A DNA stretch of 64,000 nucleotides from Compostibacillus humi (GCF_014637175.1 NZ_BMEV01000005.1:1-64000), one strand, 5' to 3'; counted from the stretch's first letter, positions 1-9,275 are shown. Notes: generated from the letters alone by a model not told the origin. Numbers and translations are program-made.

Positions 1-393
1 CAAGATGCCTTTCGGGACTATCGGGATATCTTGAAGGAGAAAGGAATAGACACCTCCAACATGCGCCCGATGGGTGCGGCTGAATCGAATATGAACCTAT
101 TTTCCAGGAGACTCAAGAAAATGGGTTATAGCTGGTCATTCAAAGGGCTTCAAAGCATGGTAGATGCGCTCATTCATCAATTTGAAGGGACGCTGATTGA
201 AGCTATCCAAAACAAATCAACCAACGAAGCTACCAACCGAAAAAAGTCAAAAACGTATCCATCATTTGCGAAATTACTCACACAGAAGGCAAGGGAATCT
301 ATAGGCGCCATTCAAGGACGATTGCCTGCTTTGACTGGAGATGACCAACGAAAACCTTACATTAGGGCTTTAAGGGACTTGGCAGGCTTTTAA
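1..393 (+). CDS. ISLre2-family transposase (UPF0236), C-terminal part
   Basis: The reading frame is open from the first base of the window and ends at 393, giving about 130 residues of the C-terminus. The segment MRPMGAAESNMNLFSRRLKK followed by a GYSW motif is characteristic of UPF0236/ISLre2 transposases, which are usually about 400-480 residues long. The gene is cut by the window edge, so nothing shows whether the upstream part is intact. The visible C-terminus has no frameshift. It lies about 410 bp upstream of the alcohol dehydrogenase gene and in the same orientation. Confidence 0.85.
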   Translation, partial: QDAFRDYRDILKEKGIDTSNMRPMGAAESNMNLFSRRLKKMGYSWSFKGLQSMVDALIHQFEGTLIEAIQNKSTNEATNRKKSKTYPSFAKLLTQKARESIGAIQGRLPALTGDDQRKPYIRALRDLAGF

Positions 394-600
394 GAGGAAG
401 AGTATGTATCGTAAAGTACCAGCCGTTGAAACTTTACGTGGAGAAGGGAGTATGATACCCTGGCTAATTCAGCCAAACCTTTCTAAGCTTGGCTCCTTGG
501 CTGACTATTCATGCTCCCAGAGGCTCCATGTCAAGTTTCAACAAATTGTGGGGAAAGGGGGTTCTGTACCCTTTTAACACAGATTCTCAGAGAAAAAATT
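1..600 (+). mobile_element. ISLre2-family insertion sequence, right-hand part
   Basis: The window opens inside a transposase gene of the ISLre2 (UPF0236) type, so only the right part of the element is visible. The stretch after the transposase stop, about 394-600, has no gene. It contains short inverted segments (TGGCTAATTCAGCCA near 462) and is assumed to hold the right terminal repeat. I cannot place the exact end because the left end is outside the window, so the boundary near 600 is approximate. Confidence 0.45.
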
Positions 601-657
601 TATTGAAACGAAAAAACAAAGGAAAAATCAAAGGTGAGGGAGACCTCCCGTAAATAC

Positions 658-686
658 TTGACAGACTCCAATATTCTAAATATTAT
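658..686 (+). promoter_or_regulatory. Sigma-A promoter of the alcohol dehydrogenase operon
   Basis: A perfect -35 TTGACA (658-663) is followed after 17 bp by TATTAT (681-686, 5 of 6 matches to TATAAT). It lies outside the transposase gene and about 120 bp before the next start codon. It is the best sigma-A match in the first kilobase. Confidence 0.75.
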
Positions 687-779
687 TGCCTGTTTTTCCA
701 AGATTTGGTATATTGTATCCGAGAAGGACATCCAGGTTTGCAGCGTTTCGGTGAAAACCGGAATATTTTTTAAAATGAA

Positions 780-793
780 GGAAAACGCTTACA
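780..793 (-). promoter_or_regulatory. Candidate cre (CcpA) site
   Basis: Read on the minus strand the site is TGTAAGCGTTTTCC, which fits the Bacillus catabolite-responsive element (TGWAANCGNTNWCA) at nearly all positions. It lies about 90 bp downstream of the predicted transcription start and just before the ribosome binding site of the first gene. That position would suit CcpA roadblock repression in the presence of preferred sugars. Direct CcpA binding is inferred. Confidence 0.5.
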
Positions 794-806
794 AAGGAGG
801 AATGGT

Positions 807-1916
807 ATGGCTGAAATTGTAACAAAGGAAAAAGGCAGGGTCGCGGTCATGACAAGCCCGGAAACGTTGGAGTTTCAGGAATACCCGATTCCGAAACCCG
901 GACCTGGCGCCCTAGTTTTAAAAGTGCTCCGGTCAAACGTATGCGGTTCGGAGCTGCATATTTGGAAAGGACTCCATCCGACAAAGCGAGAAGGGGTATT
1001 AGGCCATGAAATGATCGGAGAATTGTATGAAGCCGGAGAAGGGGTAACGACCGATTATGCCGGGCAGCCGATTAGCAAAGGAGACCGAATTGTTTCTGCC
1101 TATTATTTAACCTGCAAGAAATGCTCTCCATGTCTAGAAGGACATTTCCACCTATGTGAACACGCATATGATTTTTGGAACTTACAGCCAGAAATCGCTC
1201 CCCATTTTCACGGAACTTTTGCCACACATTACTACATCCATCCAGACCAGTTTTTTTACAAAGTACCTGACAATGTATCCGATCTTACTGCAGCAAGCGC
1301 CAATTGTGCCCTGTCGCAAGTATATTTTGGCTTGGACAAAGCCGGCCTGACGTATCAGGAAACGATTGTCATTCAAGGAGCCGGCGGACTTGGATTAAAC
1401 GCGGCTGCCGTTGCCAAAGAAAAAGGGGCAACCGTTATCGTGATTGATGCCGTGGAAAAACGGCTCCAGCAGGCTAAGCGATTTGGCGCAGACTACACCA
1501 TCAATTTAAATGACTATGAAACGCAGGAAGAGCGGACGAAAGCCATTCTTGATTTAACCGATGGAAAAGGTGCCCACGTCGGCCTGGAAGTAGCCGGAGT
1601 GCCGTCGGCTTTCCAGGAAGGAATTCATTACATCCGCCCCGGCGGCAGGTTTGTCACGATCGGCAATATTACGCCGGGCAAGCTAACGGAATTTGATCCC
1701 GGGCTGCTGACGAGAAAATCGATTCAAATTATTCCTGTTGTCCGCTATAACCCGTGGTATTTGCACAAGGCGCTGCAGTTTCTTGCGGCAGCCAATAGAA
1801 AGTATCCCTTTGATGAAATGCTGGATGCGGAATTCACCTTGGATGAAATTAAGCTGGCCTTGGATTTGTCAGCAGAGCGGAAAATTACGAGAGCATCCAT
1901 AGTGATGAACGGCTAG
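807..1916 (+). CDS. Zinc-dependent alcohol dehydrogenase (MDR family)
   Basis: This 369-residue protein is a medium-chain dehydrogenase/reductase that should oxidise an alcohol or polyol with NAD(P). Cys46 and the His67-Glu68 pair fit the catalytic zinc site, and Cys103, Cys106, Cys109 and Cys117 form the structural zinc lobe. A Rossmann glycine motif GAGGLG is at 191-196. The ATG at 807 has an AAAGGAGG ribosome site 6 nt upstream. It is the first gene of a same-strand run with an MBL lactonase-like protein and an aldehyde dehydrogenase, which suggests alcohol to aldehyde/lactone to acid chemistry. The substrate is unknown. Confidence 0.88.
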   Translation: MAEIVTKEKGRVAVMTSPETLEFQEYPIPKPGPGALVLKVLRSNVCGSELHIWKGLHPTKREGVLGHEMIGELYEAGEGVTTDYAGQPISKGDRIVSAYYLTCKKCSPCLEGHFHLCEHAYDFWNLQPEIAPHFHGTFATHYYIHPDQFFYKVPDNVSDLTAASANCALSQVYFGLDKAGLTYQETIVIQGAGGLGLNAAAVAKEKGATVIVIDAVEKRLQQAKRFGADYTINLNDYETQEERTKAILDLTDGKGAHVGLEVAGVPSAFQEGIHYIRPGGRFVTIGNITPGKLTEFDPGLLTRKSIQIIPVVRYNPWYLHKALQFLAAANRKYPFDEMLDAEFTLDEIKLALDLSAERKITRASIVMNG

Positions 1917-1960
1917 ATAGATTCATAGAATATATTAAAAAATTTTTAGGAGGTATCACG

Positions 1961-2794
1961 ATGAGCAAACCGAAGTTGTATGTGTTGGATACGGGCACGA
2001 TGAAAATGGACAAGAATTTTATGGTGGCGATGCACAATCCGGCATCGATAGATAATCCGAGCCCGCCGGCAGAATTTATCGAGTTTCCGGTGTATGCTGT
2101 GCTCATTGACCATCCGGATGGGAAAATTTTATTCGATACGGGCTGCAATCCGGAGGGAATGGGAGAAAACGGCAGATGGCCGCAAGCTGTGCAAAAAATG
2201 TTTCCTGCCTTCCAAGATGAATCCTGTTATTTAATTAACCGTCTGGAACAATTGCGGGTAAGTCCGAAAGATATTAAATATGTCGTTGCTTCCCACCTCC
2301 ATTTGGACCACGCCGGCTGCCTCGAATTATTTACGAATGCCACGATAATCGTCCATGATTGGGAACTGTCCAATACGATGAAGCAGTTCGCGATGACGAA
2401 GGATATGGGCGCGTACATTTGGGCGGATATTAATAAATGGATCGAAAATGACCTGCGCTGGAAAACAATCAAGCCTGATGAAGATGAAATCGAATTGGTG
2501 GACGGCATTAAAATTTTAAACTTTGGTTCGGGACATGCATGGGGACTCCTCGGCTTGCATGTGGAGCTTCCGGGTACCGGCGGCATTATCCTTGCCTCCG
2601 ATGCGGTATATTCCGCGGAAAACTACGGTCCGCCGATAAAATTGCCGGGAATTATCTATGATTCCATCGGCTATGTGAAAGCGGTGGAAAAGATTAAAAA
2701 ATATGCGGAAAGAACGAATTCCCAAGTTTGGTATGGCCATGATGCGGAACAATTCAAAACCTTTATTAAATCGACGGAAGGGTACTACGAATAA
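1961..2794 (+). CDS. N-acyl homoserine lactonase family MBL-fold hydrolase
   Basis: A 277-residue metallo-beta-lactamase-fold protein. The dinuclear zinc motif HLHLDH is at residues 112-117, and a second His occurs in the SGHAWG segment near residue 192, with an Asp in SDAVYS near 213. The length and N-terminal pattern match the AHL-lactonase group (AttM/AiiA-like), whose members hydrolyse lactone rings. Placed between an alcohol and an aldehyde dehydrogenase, it may open a catabolic lactone instead of quenching quorum signals; this is inference from context. The start at 1961 has an AGGAGG site. Confidence 0.8.
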   Translation: MSKPKLYVLDTGTMKMDKNFMVAMHNPASIDNPSPPAEFIEFPVYAVLIDHPDGKILFDTGCNPEGMGENGRWPQAVQKMFPAFQDESCYLINRLEQLRVSPKDIKYVVASHLHLDHAGCLELFTNATIIVHDWELSNTMKQFAMTKDMGAYIWADINKWIENDLRWKTIKPDEDEIELVDGIKILNFGSGHAWGLLGLHVELPGTGGIILASDAVYSAENYGPPIKLPGIIYDSIGYVKAVEKIKKYAERTNSQVWYGHDAEQFKTFIKSTEGYYE

Positions 2795-2821
2795 GCCAAT
2801 TCTCGATAAAAAGAGAAAAAT

Positions 2822-2847
2822 AGCCTCTATCTGTTGAGGCTGTTTTT
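2822..2847 (+). terminator. Rho-independent terminator or attenuator
   Basis: Stem AGCCTC/GAGGCT (2822-2827 and 2836-2841) with an 8-nt loop is followed by TGTTTTT. It lies between the MBL gene and the aldehyde dehydrogenase gene, so it may only partly stop transcription into the next gene. Confidence 0.7.
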
Positions 2848-2870
2848 CCTTTCGAATAAAGGAGGAGAGA

Positions 2871-4313
2871 ATGATGATTCAAGTCGAGCAGCTATATTAC
2901 GGCTCCTTTATTGGCGGAAATGAAATTAAAAACGAAAAAGAGTTGGAAGTACAGAATCCGTACAATCAGGAAGTTTTAGGGAAAATCTCCTGTGCAACGG
3001 CGGAAAATGTCCGGGAGGCGGTGGAAACAGCCGACATGGTTTTCCGGGAAACGATGCGGCAAATGCCGGCCTATCAGCGGTCGGAAATATTGCGGAAGAC
3101 GGCAGATTTGCTGGAAAGCCGGTTTGAAGATTTTGCCAAGCTCCTTTCCTTGGAAGCGGGAAAACCGATCCGGGAAAGCCGGGGAGAAGTAACACGGGCG
3201 ATTCAAGTGCTTCGTTTTGCTTCAGAAGGCGCCAAATCGATGACCGGAGAACAAATTCCCCTTGATGCAGCCGTTGGAGGAGAAAAGCAAATCGGCATTG
3301 CCAAACGGGTACCCCTCGGCGTCATCGCAACCATTACGCCGTTTAATTTTCCGTTAAATCTCGTTTTGCATAAAGTGGCTCCTGCCATTGCCGCCGGAAA
3401 TACGGTCGTGTTAAAGCCGGCAGAAAAAACACCGTTTTCTTCCGTCATGATTTACAAGCTGCTGGAAGAGGCAGGTTTGCCGAAGGGAGCCTTCAACATC
3501 GTCATGGGTCCCGGCCAAGAGCTCGCAGACCCCCTTGTTACCCATCCAAAGGTGAAAAAGGTCACCTTTACAGGCAGCAGTACCGTCGGCTGGAAAATTA
3601 AAGAGATGGCGAAACGGAAAAAAGTAACCCTCGAATTAGGGTCCAATGCGCCGAACATTATTTTTGCCGATGCGGATCTCGACCAAGCAGCGGATGCGAT
3701 GGTAATGGGCGGGTATACGTACGCAGGCCAGGCATGTGTCTCGGCCCAGCGGATTTACGTGCAGAAAGAAGTGTACGAAGCCTTTGTTTCCAAATTGGCA
3801 GAAAAGGCAAGGGGGCTGACAATGGGCGACCCGCTGGATGAACATACGACCCTCGGTCCGATGATTACGGAAGATGCCGCGATGCGTGCCGAATCTTGGA
3901 TAAAAGAAGCGGCAGAGCAAGGGGCGCAAATCGTAACCGGCGGAAAGCGGAGAGGAACGTTTATAGAGCCGACGGTCATTACGAATGCGACACCGGATAT
4001 GAAAATTGTCTGCCAAGAAGTATTTGCCCCGATCGTTGCCGTACTGCCGTTTGAGACGGAGGAAGAAGTTATAAGCTATGCCAATGATTCCGACTATGGC
4101 TTGCATGCAGGCGTATTTACGAAGGATATCGAGCGGGCATTTCGCCTTGCCGATGCATTAGAGACCGGCGGCGTTTGGATTAATGAAGTTTCGGTCCGCC
4201 GTTACGATCATATTCCATATGGCGGAGTGAAGCAGAGCGGAATCGGTAAAGAAGGCGTGAAGTACGCCATGGAAGATATGACGGATATCAAATTTATCGG
4301 CATTAAATTATAG
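2871..4313 (+). CDS. NAD(P)-dependent aldehyde dehydrogenase
   Basis: A 480-residue aldehyde dehydrogenase. Cofactor and catalytic landmarks are Asn159 in TPFNFP, general base Glu255 in LELGSNAPN and nucleophile Cys289 in GQACVSAQ. Length and motifs fit the lactaldehyde / succinate-semialdehyde / non-phosphorylating glyceraldehyde-3-phosphate dehydrogenase group (glycine before Cys, GSNAPN after the base). It oxidises an aldehyde to a carboxylate. Starts at 2871 or 2874 both sit behind AAAGGAGG; 2871 is kept. It is followed 20 bp later by a second alcohol dehydrogenase, which supports a two-step oxidation. Confidence 0.9.
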   Translation: MMIQVEQLYYGSFIGGNEIKNEKELEVQNPYNQEVLGKISCATAENVREAVETADMVFRETMRQMPAYQRSEILRKTADLLESRFEDFAKLLSLEAGKPIRESRGEVTRAIQVLRFASEGAKSMTGEQIPLDAAVGGEKQIGIAKRVPLGVIATITPFNFPLNLVLHKVAPAIAAGNTVVLKPAEKTPFSSVMIYKLLEEAGLPKGAFNIVMGPGQELADPLVTHPKVKKVTFTGSSTVGWKIKEMAKRKKVTLELGSNAPNIIFADADLDQAADAMVMGGYTYAGQACVSAQRIYVQKEVYEAFVSKLAEKARGLTMGDPLDEHTTLGPMITEDAAMRAESWIKEAAEQGAQIVTGGKRRGTFIEPTVITNATPDMKIVCQEVFAPIVAVLPFETEEEVISYANDSDYGLHAGVFTKDIERAFRLADALETGGVWINEVSVRRYDHIPYGGVKQSGIGKEGVKYAMEDMTDIKFIGIKL

Positions 4314-4333
4314 ATGGATAGAGGAGAGGATGA

Positions 4334-5461
4334 ATGGTGAAGGTTAAATCTGCTGTTTTGCGGAAATCGGCTGCTCCAGCTCCATATGCGGAAAGCAGGC
4401 CGATCCAAATTGAAACGTTAGAATTGGATCCGCCGGAATATGGGGAAGTTTTGGTAGAAATAAAAGCGGCGAGCTTATGCCATTCCGATTTATCGGTAAT
4501 TGACGGAAGCAGACCGAGACCCCTGCCGATGGTCCTTGGCCATGAAGCAGCCGGCATCGTAAAGGAAGTGGGCGAAGGCGTTACCGATTTAAAACCGGGA
4601 GACCACGTCATATGTGTCTTCGTTCCAAGCTGCGGCCACTGTGTCCCGTGCCGGGAAGGCCGTCCAGCCCTTTGTGAACCGGGTGCAGCATCCAATGCAG
4701 CAGGCACGTTAATCGGAGGCGGCGTACGCTTTCATGCAGAGGACGAAGAGGTGAACCACCATGTCGGTGTCTCTGCATTTTCTGAGCATGTCGTTTTATC
4801 GAGAAACTCTTTAGTAAAAGTGGATAAGGATATTCCATTCGAAAAACTGGCCCTTTTTGGCTGTGCCGTCATTACCGGCGTCGGGGCTGTCATCAATACG
4901 GCAAATATTAAGTTAGGCAGCACCGTGGCGATCGTCGGTCTGGGCGGAATCGGCCTAAGTGCTTTGCTTGGTGCCGTTGCCTCGGGAGCAAGCCGGATTG
5001 TGGCGGTAGACATTAATGAAAATAAATTGGAGAAGGCGAAAGAACTCGGAGCAACGGATGTGTTTAACTCGAGGGACCCGGACGTCGTCGAGCAAGTCCG
5101 CAATGCAACCGGAGGCGGCCTTGACTACGTCTTTGAAACGGCTGGCGCGGTTCCGGCCCTGGAAGTTGCCTATGGAATAACGAAACGGGGCGGAACGACG
5201 GTTACGACAGGACTTCCCCATCCGGAACATCAATTTTCTTTCCCTTACGTAACACTGACCGCGGAAGAAAAGACGTTTAAAGGCTCCTATGTCGGCAGCT
5301 GCGTCCCAAGCCGGGATATTCCAAGATTTATCAGCCTGTTTGAACAAGGCCGGCTGCCGGTAGATAAACTGCTGGCAAAAACAATTTCCCTCGAGGAAAT
5401 CAATGAAGGATTTGACTTGTTGGCGACAGGAGATTATTCGCGGATTATTATTAAATTTTAA
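4334..5461 (+). CDS. Zinc-dependent alcohol dehydrogenase, class III-like
   Basis: A 375-residue MDR dehydrogenase. Catalytic zinc ligands are Cys49 and His70-Glu71; the structural zinc loop has Cys100, Cys103, Cys106 and Cys114 (CGHCVPCREGRPALC). The Rossmann motif GLGGIG lies near residue 200. The class III-like lobe resembles the AdhC / formaldehyde dehydrogenase branch and differs clearly from the alcohol dehydrogenase at 807, so the two are not recent duplicates. The ATG at 4334 follows GAGGAGAGG, and the gene ends in a strong terminator. Confidence 0.87.
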   Translation: MVKVKSAVLRKSAAPAPYAESRPIQIETLELDPPEYGEVLVEIKAASLCHSDLSVIDGSRPRPLPMVLGHEAAGIVKEVGEGVTDLKPGDHVICVFVPSCGHCVPCREGRPALCEPGAASNAAGTLIGGGVRFHAEDEEVNHHVGVSAFSEHVVLSRNSLVKVDKDIPFEKLALFGCAVITGVGAVINTANIKLGSTVAIVGLGGIGLSALLGAVASGASRIVAVDINENKLEKAKELGATDVFNSRDPDVVEQVRNATGGGLDYVFETAGAVPALEVAYGITKRGGTTVTTGLPHPEHQFSFPYVTLTAEEKTFKGSYVGSCVPSRDIPRFISLFEQGRLPVDKLLAKTISLEEINEGFDLLATGDYSRIIIKF

Positions 5462-5472
5462 TAGATTTATAG

Positions 5473-5503
5473 ATACGGCGGAATGCTCTCCGCCGTATTT
5501 ATT
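5473..5503 (+). terminator. Rho-independent terminator
   Basis: A 10-bp perfect stem ATACGGCGGA/TCCGCCGTAT with a 6-nt loop, followed by TTATTATTT. It closes the dehydrogenase operon. Confidence 0.85.
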
Positions 5504-5529
5504 ATTTCTATCAATCTCAATTTCTACTC

Positions 5530-5558
5530 TTTACAATTATTAGAATATTACCTATAAT
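5530..5558 (+). promoter_or_regulatory. Sigma-A promoter
   Basis: TTTACA (5530-5535), a 17-bp spacer and a perfect TATAAT (5553-5558), about 120 bp before the enolase-superfamily gene. It starts a new transcription unit after the terminator. Confidence 0.72.
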
Positions 5559-5676
5559 TTAAATTAATAATATTTTACGCTTCATTTATTGATAAATTTA
5601 ATAAAAGGAGATGGTTTGTAAAAAGCCATAAATCAAATCTATGTAATAAATTTTAAAAGGGAGAGTGGGTGAAGAA

Positions 5677-6801
5677 ATGAAAATAACGAAAGTAACTACA
5701 CAGTGGGTAAGGATTCCGCTGGAACGGCCGGTCGGGTGGTCGATTAAGACGCTGACCCACCGGGAGCATTTGCTCGTAAGAATTGAATCGGATGCGGGAA
5801 TCGAAGGGATAGGATTTTGTCTGCAGGATACAAGCGCCGGAGCGGCAAAGGCAGCCCTCGATGAATTGCTCGTTCCGATGCTGATGGGAGAGGACCCAAG
5901 GGATATTGCGAAAATATGGGACAAACTATATTTCCAAACCGTTCGCATGGGAAGAAGGGGAAATTTGCTCCATGCTCTTTCCGCCATCGACATTGCCCTG
6001 TGGGACCACCATGCGAAACTGGCAAGAATGCCTCTATACAAAATGCTCGGCGCAGCGAGAGAAGAAGTTCCTTGCTACGCTTCCGGCGGATATTACTATG
6101 AAGGACTGGAAATGTATACGAAGCTTGGGGAAGAGATTGAAGGGTATTTGGACATGGGGTATAAGGCGATCAAGATGAAAGTCGGCAGGATGGACAATAA
6201 AGAGGAAGCGAAGCGGGTGAAATTTGTCAGGGAAATTATCGGGCCGGACATAAAATTAATGATCGATGCCAACCAGTCTTACTTGGACGTGAATGAATGT
6301 GTCGATTTTTGTAAGCGTGTACAAGAATACGATATTACCTTTTTTGAAGAACCGCTGCCGATGGATTTTTTTGAAGCCTATATCCGCCTGAAAAAACAGA
6401 CATCGATTCCGCTGGCTACCGGTGAAATCGGCGCAACCCGCTGGGAGTTCCAGCAATTTATGAAAGACGGTTCATTGGATTATGTTCAGCCGGATGCGAC
6501 GATTTGCGGCGGCATTTCCGAGTGGCTGAAGATTGCCAATTTGGCCAGTGCGCAAGGTGTTTCGGTTGCGCCCCACTATCATTGGGATGTCCATGTCCAC
6601 TTAGGATGTGTATCGAGAGAAGTTTCGATTTTGGAGAAGTTTAATGGGACGAATGTGAAAAACTTTGATCTGATTATCGCTAACCCTTATGAAATCACCG
6701 AGAACGGAACGCTAAAGCCTCATGACGGAGACGGATTAGGAATTGAGTGGGATGAAGAAGCAATACAGCGATATTTAGTTCTTGAAAAAATCCATAGTTA
6801 G
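5677..6801 (+). CDS. Mandelate racemase/muconate lactonizing enzyme family protein
   Basis: A 374-residue enolase-superfamily enzyme. The second catalytic Lys motif KMK is at about 166-168; metal ligands are Asp197 (IDAN), a Glu of FEEP near 224-225 and Glu250 (ATGEIG). A His-rich stretch APHYHWDVHVH near 298-308 supplies the likely His base. Such proteins dehydrate sugar acids or racemise hydroxy acids after taking a proton alpha to a carboxylate. The ATG at 5677 is preferred over an in-frame GTG at 5665, because the protein then begins MKIT as in relatives. It overlaps the upstream region of an LDH2-type dehydrogenase. Confidence 0.87.
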   Translation: MKITKVTTQWVRIPLERPVGWSIKTLTHREHLLVRIESDAGIEGIGFCLQDTSAGAAKAALDELLVPMLMGEDPRDIAKIWDKLYFQTVRMGRRGNLLHALSAIDIALWDHHAKLARMPLYKMLGAAREEVPCYASGGYYYEGLEMYTKLGEEIEGYLDMGYKAIKMKVGRMDNKEEAKRVKFVREIIGPDIKLMIDANQSYLDVNECVDFCKRVQEYDITFFEEPLPMDFFEAYIRLKKQTSIPLATGEIGATRWEFQQFMKDGSLDYVQPDATICGGISEWLKIANLASAQGVSVAPHYHWDVHVHLGCVSREVSILEKFNGTNVKNFDLIIANPYEITENGTLKPHDGDGLGIEWDEEAIQRYLVLEKIHS

Positions 6802-6820
6802 TCAAAAAAGGTGGCAAAAA

Positions 6821-7873
6821 ATGAGCACAATATCGATTCCGAAAGAGAAACTAACAAACTACGTAAAAAACATTTTCCTGAAAGCAGGTTTAGAAGAAGA
6901 AGCAGCAGATGTTACTGCCAGGCATTTAGTGTTTGCCAATTTGAGAGGGGTAGACTCCCACGGTGTCACTCGCGTTTCCATTTATTGCAAGCGGCTTGCA
7001 GCAGGAACGATCAATCCTCATCCGCAAATTCGTGTGGAAAGAGAAACGCCGGCGAGTGCGCTGCTTCACGCGGATAACGGCATTGGCATTTATAGTGCAA
7101 CGAAAGGGATGGAAATGGCCATCGAGAAAGCAAAGAAAAGCGGCATTGCCGTTGTCGGCGTGTATGAATCCAATCATTGCGGCATGCTCGCTGCCTATAC
7201 GCTTCAAGCTGCTCAGCAGGATTGTATTGCGATGGCAACGACGAACGCCCCATCGTTAATTGCGCCCTGGGGAGGGAAAGAGCCGTTTTTTGGCACAAAC
7301 CCGTTTTCCTATGCAGTTCCTGTTGCCGGCGGGCAGGATATTGTGTTCGACATGGCGACGAGTGTTGCCGCCCGGGGGAAAATTTTATTGGCAAAACAAA
7401 ACAACCAGCAAATTCCGCTCGGATGGGCGCTGACAAAAGACGGGGAACCGACGACAGACCCGAATGAAGCATTGGAAGGCATTATTCTTCCGGTCGGCGG
7501 ACATAAAGGATATGGCCTCATGGTTATGGTGGAAGTGCTATCCGCCTTATTTACCGGCGCCCAATTCGGTCCCCATGTCGGGGATATGTATAAAAGCGCG
7601 ACGGCTCAACAGCGGGTCGGCCATACGTTTATCGTCATGCGGGCGGATCTGTTTCACGATTTGGACAAGTTTAAGCAAAGGATGTATCAGTTTGTGCACG
7701 AAATTAAAAGCGTCGCAAAACTAAAGGATACAGAAGAAATTTATTTGCCGGGAGAGCTTGAAAGAATTCAATATCAAAAAAGAGCTGCAGAGGGCATCCC
7801 GCTCAGCCGGGAACTGCTGGAAGATTTAACGGAAACGGCACACCGCTACGGCATTTCGGAACGTTTAATATAG
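6821..7873 (+). CDS. LDH2/malate-type NAD(P)-dependent oxidoreductase
   Basis: A 350-residue member of the Ldh_2 family, which includes malate, ureidoglycolate and (R)-sulfolactate (ComC) dehydrogenases. The family signature is visible: RGVDSHGV near residue 37, GVYESNHCGMLAAY near 115, the segment APWGGKEPFFGTNPFSYAVP, and the C-terminal LPVGGHKGYGL. An in-frame ATG at 6782 exists, but the AGGTGG site 7 nt before 6821 fits that start. It interconverts a 2-hydroxy acid and a 2-oxo acid. The D-isomer-type dehydrogenase and TPP decarboxylase 6-8 kb downstream make a ComC-like role possible. Confidence 0.87.
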   Translation: MSTISIPKEKLTNYVKNIFLKAGLEEEAADVTARHLVFANLRGVDSHGVTRVSIYCKRLAAGTINPHPQIRVERETPASALLHADNGIGIYSATKGMEMAIEKAKKSGIAVVGVYESNHCGMLAAYTLQAAQQDCIAMATTNAPSLIAPWGGKEPFFGTNPFSYAVPVAGGQDIVFDMATSVAARGKILLAKQNNQQIPLGWALTKDGEPTTDPNEALEGIILPVGGHKGYGLMVMVEVLSALFTGAQFGPHVGDMYKSATAQQRVGHTFIVMRADLFHDLDKFKQRMYQFVHEIKSVAKLKDTEEIYLPGELERIQYQKRAAEGIPLSRELLEDLTETAHRYGISERLI

Positions 7874-7913
7874 GGGCGCAAAATCAGCTCCTCGCATAAA
7901 GGTCGGATACAAA

Positions 7914-9245
7914 ATGATTCGGTTTGGATTACTGATTGGCACCTGTTTTTTATATTTGGTTCATGAATTATTTCCCGTGCCAGTGCTGCACTCGGTTTTT
8001 TTGCTGGCATGCACCTTCGTGTTTTTGGCGTTTTACACCGATTTAAAAAAACGGGGAAAAATCGTTACGGGATTGCTTTTTTCCACCGGTCTTCTCCTGC
8101 ATTTCTATCAAGGGGACCGCGGGGTCGAATTGTTGGCTGGAATTAATCAAAATATGGCCATTCTCTCCATTATTATATTGGCGCCGCTAATATCCATTCC
8201 CTTAAAACAGGAAGGGCTGCTCGGGGTTGTTACCGACAGACTAAAAGAGCAAAAAAATAATGCGCGAAGCACCTTCTATAGTGTCGGTACGTTCACGATG
8301 ATTTTGGCGCCGATTTTAAATATGGGGGCATTGCGGATTGTCGACGGCATTGTATCGAAATTGCGCCTGCCGCCAAAAGTTCTGTCCAGTTCCTATTATA
8401 ATGCAGTTGCTCCCGCTTTTATTTGGTCGCCCTTTTATGCATCGGTAGGCACGGTCCTTTTTATGACCGACATGCCTTATACGTCATTTATGCTGATCGG
8501 CATCGGCTTTGCCGCTGTACAGATACTCGCAGGAAGCATCATCTTGCGACCGAAGAAAAACGGACAAGCCGAAAATGAAGAAGAGAAGCAGGTAAGTGAT
8601 GAGGACAGGAAAAAGCTGATTAAGCTGATTTCCTTTATTATCCTGCTTCTGATTGCCCTGATTTTGGAAGAGGCGTTTACGGATCAGCGGATGCTCTTTT
8701 TAGTCAGCGTGAATTGTATTGCGGTTCCTCTTCTTTGGGCGCTCCTGCGAAACAAGTGGAAAGAGCTGAAAAAGGAACTGATCCATTTTAAAGAACGATC
8801 AACAAAGTCCAGCACGGAAATCGGATTGTTTTTGTCGGCGGGACTGTTTGGCAATGCCCTCGTGCAAACGCCGTTTACGGAGGTGGTAGAAAACGTCATT
8901 ATCTGGTCTTCCCGGAGCTCCATCTTATTGCTGTTTATTATTCTGATCATGTTTATGCTGCTGATGGCAATGATGGGAATCCACCAGATCGTTGTCGTTC
9001 CTGTTATAATCACGATTTTATTATCCCCGAACGTGGATTTGAGTCTGTCTGTTATTGCGTTTATGTGTGTATTTGCCTGGACGCTATCCGCTTCCATCAG
9101 TCCGATGAACCCGTTAAATGTCATCATTAGCCAATGTGTCGGCAAAGACGGATTTACCGTCGCCTTGAAGTGGAACGGGAAGTACTTTTTAAGCATCACC
9201 GGAATTGCTTTCGTTTATGTCTACTTATTAAGCTTTATTGCCTAA
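7914..9245 (+). CDS. Multi-pass permease, ion-transporter-superfamily-like
   Basis: A 443-residue, very hydrophobic protein with about 11-12 predicted membrane segments and a charged central loop (near residues 216-235) dividing it into two halves. I do not recognise a named family. The conserved-looking pieces ILAPLISIPL near 85, AVAPAFIWSP near 165 and SASISPMNPLN near 400 resemble the two-repeat layout of anion/organic-acid transporters. It lies directly behind two hydroxy-acid enzymes and before a LysR regulator, so import of their substrate is the likely job. A divergent paralogue is at 34904-36322. Confidence 0.65.
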   Translation: MIRFGLLIGTCFLYLVHELFPVPVLHSVFLLACTFVFLAFYTDLKKRGKIVTGLLFSTGLLLHFYQGDRGVELLAGINQNMAILSIIILAPLISIPLKQEGLLGVVTDRLKEQKNNARSTFYSVGTFTMILAPILNMGALRIVDGIVSKLRLPPKVLSSSYYNAVAPAFIWSPFYASVGTVLFMTDMPYTSFMLIGIGFAAVQILAGSIILRPKKNGQAENEEEKQVSDEDRKKLIKLISFIILLLIALILEEAFTDQRMLFLVSVNCIAVPLLWALLRNKWKELKKELIHFKERSTKSSTEIGLFLSAGLFGNALVQTPFTEVVENVIIWSSRSSILLLFIILIMFMLLMAMMGIHQIVVVPVIITILLSPNVDLSLSVIAFMCVFAWTLSASISPMNPLNVIISQCVGKDGFTVALKWNGKYFLSITGIAFVYVYLLSFIA

Positions 9246-9275
9246 TGCAACCATCACTGGAAAGGAGGGGATTTT

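Noticed and set aside
3636-4106. Long antisense frame (156 codons) within the aldehyde dehydrogenase gene
   Set aside because: It is a shadow of a well-supported gene with all catalytic motifs on the plus strand.
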